From NCBI GenBank assembly GCA_034436235.1, contig DAOTWB010000251.1:1-15352 (forward strand): 15,352 nucleotides of DNA, given 5' to 3'. The notes under the pieces were generated by a model. It saw only the letters and a list, made by a program, of their open reading frames with translations. It ran no database searches and was not told where the DNA came from. Made by a program: the position numbers and the translations under genes. Shown in pieces: positions 13,608 through 15,352 of the stretch; position 1 is the first letter of the stretch; the number at the start of each line of letters is the position of its first letter. The stretch is from CP2-2F sp034436235. Its GTDB lineage: Bacteria; Chloroflexota; Anaerolineae; Aggregatilineales; UBA2796.

Positions 13608-14284
13608 CTCGCGACTGACGCGAAGAGCTTTTCGCGGTCAGCGGCACCAGCGCCTTCTTGGCTGGCGATCTCCACGATCTTGTGACGCGCCTCAGGCTGC
13701 AACAGCGCCTGAACCAGCACTTCTGCCACATCTTCGCGGCTGATCACGCCGAAAGATGTCAGTTTGGGCGCGATCAGGACGTTCGCGCTGGCAGGCGCGT
13801 TGGTCAAGCCGACGGGACGGACGATTGTATACGGAATGCCGCTGTTGATCACAGCCAGCTCGCCGCGACGCTTCTGCTTGAGGATGCGAGACAAGAACGG
13901 ATTGAAATCCGGCGTCTCAGTGCCGAAAGAAGAACACATCACTAGATGCTCAACGCGCTTTTCGAGCGCGGCTGCCACGATGTACATCGGCGCAGTCGCC
14001 TCGATTGCCGCGACTTCCTCATCAGTGTAGTGAATACGCGAGCCGAGCGCGCTGATCACGGCGTGTATGCCATGCATCGCGCGCAGCAGATCGTCTATGT
14101 TCAACACTGAGCCGATCAGGACTTCGATGCCGTTCAGCGTAAGCTCGGGCGTGTTGCGAATGCGATCTTCGGCGCGCACCATGGCGCGCACGGCAATGCC
14201 TTTGCCGTGCAAATTCTTCACCACGCGCCGACCAGTCTCGCCGTTAGCGCCCAGCACAAGCACTTTGCCTTCAAACATTGTCAT
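13604..14284 (-). CDS. NAD(P)-binding epimerase-like protein (atypical SDR, NmrA-like)
   Basis: This is a protein of 226 residues with an N-terminal Rossmann motif (KVLVLGANGETGRRV, with the G12-x-x-G15-x-x-G18 pattern) that prefers NADP-type cofactors in related proteins. Further family marks are AMVRAEDRI after the second strand, GSVLNIDDLLRAM, HAVISALGS, and a C-terminal IVRPVGLTN followed by ISREDVAEVLVQAL. The Tyr-x3-Lys catalytic pair of classical SDRs is not seen, which suits atypical SDRs that bind nucleotide or act as redox sensors or isomerases. The substrate is unknown. AAGG lies about eight bases before the ATG. Its TAG overlaps the TAG of the convergent glycosyltransferase within CTAG. 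Confidence 0.85.
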   Translation of the reverse strand: MTMFEGKVLVLGANGETGRRVVKNLHGKGIAVRAMVRAEDRIRNTPELTLNGIEVLIGSVLNIDDLLRAMHGIHAVISALGSRIHYTDEEVAAIEATAPMYIVAAALEKRVEHLVMCSSFGTETPDFNPFLSRILKQKRRGELAVINSGIPYTIVRPVGLTNAPASANVLIAPKLTSFGVISREDVAEVLVQALLQPEARHKIVEIASQEGAGAADREKLFASVAS

Positions 14285-14351
14285 GGAGCAACCTTCAGGT
14301 CAGTGGAGATGCTTTGCGGTCTGCGATCCTATCAAGAAAGCGGCGTCTTGT

Positions 14352-14846
14352 CTAATCATCGAAGCGCTGTTCTTTCAGACGCCGCCGAATATCCAAGTCC
14401 GCTTCGCGTTTGGCAACTGCTTGACGCTTATCGTAGAGCTTTTTGCCTTTCGCCACAGCGATCTCGACCTTAGCGCGTCCTTTTTTCAAGTAGAGCCGCG
14501 TTGGCACGAGCGTGTAGCCGCGCTCGCGCAGCTTGCCGATCAAGTGCGCAATCTCCTTGCGATGCAAGAGCAATTTGCGCGGACGCAACGGCTCGTGACC
14601 GAAGCGATTGGCTTGCGCGTACTCAGCGATGTGGACGTTGAGCAGCCACAGCTCGCCGCCGCGCTCTTCCACGTAGCCTTCGCTCAGGTTGACCTTGCGC
14701 TCGCGAATAGACTTGATCTCAGAGCCGATCAGCACCAAGCCCGCCTCATAGCGCTCGCCAAGCGTGTAGTTATGACTGGCTTTGCTATTGGTGGCGATGA
14801 CGACAAAATCGCTCTGTGTTTTGGCTGTCTTCGTAGCCTTTGCCAT
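14352..14846 (-). CDS. smpB: SmpB, tmRNA-binding protein
   Basis: This is a protein of 164 residues, close to the usual 150-160. It carries the SmpB signature in order: NSKASHNYTLGERYEAGLVL, GSEIKSIRERKVNL (41-54), LWLLNVHIAEY, HEPLRPRKLLLHRKEI, RGYTLVPTRLYLKKGRAKVEIAVAKGKKLYDKR, and a basic tail (AKREADLDIRRRLKEQR) that threads into the ribosomal decoding site. It delivers tmRNA to stalled ribosomes for trans-translation and so tags nascent chains for proteolysis. It is not in the tagging operon proper, being separated by the convergent glycosyltransferase. No ssrA gene is visible nearby. Confidence 0.97.
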   Translation of the reverse strand: MAKATKTAKTQSDFVVIATNSKASHNYTLGERYEAGLVLIGSEIKSIRERKVNLSEGYVEERGGELWLLNVHIAEYAQANRFGHEPLRPRKLLLHRKEIAHLIGKLRERGYTLVPTRLYLKKGRAKVEIAVAKGKKLYDKRQAVAKREADLDIRRRLKEQRFDD

Positions 14847-14915
14847 TGCTCATCATCCTCAGCAAGATTCTGATTCTCGCACTGCTCAAGGCGAGAGTCA
14901 ACGGCGAAGATGGAA

Positions 14916-14942
14916 GAGCAGGCGACAATCTGTCGCCTGCTC
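14916..14942. terminator. Strong hairpin between the GT-B glycosyltransferase gene and smpB
   Basis: A 12-bp perfect inverted repeat (GAGCAGGCGACA / TGTCGCCTGCTC) with a 3-base loop sits 12 bases beyond the glycosyltransferase stop codon. On the minus strand only a short pyrimidine-rich stretch (CTTCCATCTTC) follows, so it is a weak rho-independent terminator or an mRNA-end stabiliser for the upstream gene. An A-run lies on the other side. Confidence 0.6.
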
Positions 14943-14953
14943 GCAAAAATCGC

Positions 14954-15352
14954 TCAGCGAATTGGCAGGGCAGCTGTCACTTTGCGAATCGCCGCTTCGT
15001 AGCCGTCAATCATGCGCGACATAGTGAACTGCTGCGCGCGCGCGCGTCCGCGCCGACTGTACTCAGCGCGTAGCGCCTCGTCGCGCAAAAAGCGCCGAAT
15101 GCCTTCGGCAAGAGCAGCAGGACTCTCAGGCTCAACCAGCAGCCCTGCCTCGCCGATCACCTCAGGCGCGGCGCTCGCCCTTGCCGCTACAATCGGCTTG
15201 CCCAGCGTCATCGCTTCAAGATACACATAGCCGAAGCTCTCTTGGCAGCTGGGATGACAGAACACATCCGCTTGCCGCCACTCGCGCGCAAAAGCCGCGT
15301 CGTCCGCAATGTGCGAGAGCCACGTCACATGCGCATTCACCTTCAGTTCATC
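14954..15352 (-). CDS. C-terminal part of a GT-B family 4 glycosyltransferase, cut by window edge
   Basis: The frame is open from the right edge to a stop at 14954, giving about 132 residues of the C-terminal Rossmann domain. The family 4 signature is clear: ADVFCHPSCQESFGYVYLEA gives the E-x7-E motif that binds the nucleotide-sugar phosphate and ribose. It is followed by GKPIVAARASAAPEVIGEAGLLVEP and a C-terminal helix returning to the N-domain. The N-terminal half is outside the window, so sugar and acceptor are unknown. A GTG at 15338-15340 is internal and not a start, because the upstream codons (Asp-Glu-Leu-Lys) stay in frame. Confidence 0.92.
   Translation of the reverse strand, partial: DELKVNAHVTWLSHIADDAAFAREWRQADVFCHPSCQESFGYVYLEAMTLGKPIVAARASAAPEVIGEAGLLVEPESPAALAEGIRRFLRDEALRAEYSRRGRARAQQFTMSRMIDGYEAAIRKVTAALPIR

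Noticed and set aside
14847..14953. Possible tmRNA (ssrA) next to smpB
   Set aside because: The gap is only about 107 bases, mostly a hairpin, too short for tmRNA and without a tRNA-like end.

Overview
The window is about 57-60% GC by eye and densely coded. It comes from a bacterial chromosome, with smpB, pupylation genes and Shine-Dalgarno sites present. Pupylation genes beside a eukaryote-like E1/E2/RING set, together with the family mix, fit an uncultured or deep-branching lineage such as Chloroflexota. No 16S or other phylogenetic marker is present, so this placement is only a guess.

The centre, roughly 12.5 to 0 kb on the minus strand, is one long co-directional gene string with very tight junctions. 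In transcription order it encodes a proteasome-type AAA+ ATPase (Mpa/ARC), a Pup depupylase/deamidase (Dop), Pup itself and a Pup ligase (PafA). These are followed by a HEAT-repeat protein, an FHA-like plus zinc-binding RING-type protein (candidate E3), an E1-like adenylating enzyme, an E2-like conjugating enzyme, a tandem-duplicated protein of YbjN/secretion-chaperone appearance, a YukD-like ubiquitin-fold protein ending in glycine, a JAB/JAMM isopeptidase, and the start of a beta-propeller protein cut by the window edge. Two unrelated protein-tagging chemistries therefore lie head to tail: pupylation (ATP-dependent phosphorylation of the C-terminal Glu of Pup) and a ubiquitin-like cascade (adenylation and thioester transfer of a C-terminal Gly). 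They sit next to a single unfoldase. The gap between pafA and the HEAT gene is 15 nt, so the two modules are probably co-transcribed. No 20S proteasome genes (prcBA) are visible, and the ATPase lacks the usual C-terminal gate-opening tripeptide.

The proposed logic is that PafA attaches Pup and Dop removes it. In parallel, the E1 charges the Ubl, the E2 carries it, the FHA/RING protein directs it and the JAB enzyme removes it. The ATPase may unfold the products of one or both pathways. The HEAT, YbjN-like and beta-propeller proteins may be adaptors. This wiring is inference; the individual families are recognised from motifs.

A divergent intergenic region (about 12.45-12.72 kb) separates this string from a plus-strand family 2 glycosyltransferase. 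That gene ends convergently, with overlapping stop codons, on a minus-strand NAD(P)-binding epimerase-like gene. Further right are smpB and the C-terminal part of a GT-B (family 4) glycosyltransferase cut by the right edge; these look like ordinary neighbours. No tRNA, rRNA, CRISPR array, transposase or integrase was seen, and no gene-free stretch exceeds 300 bases.
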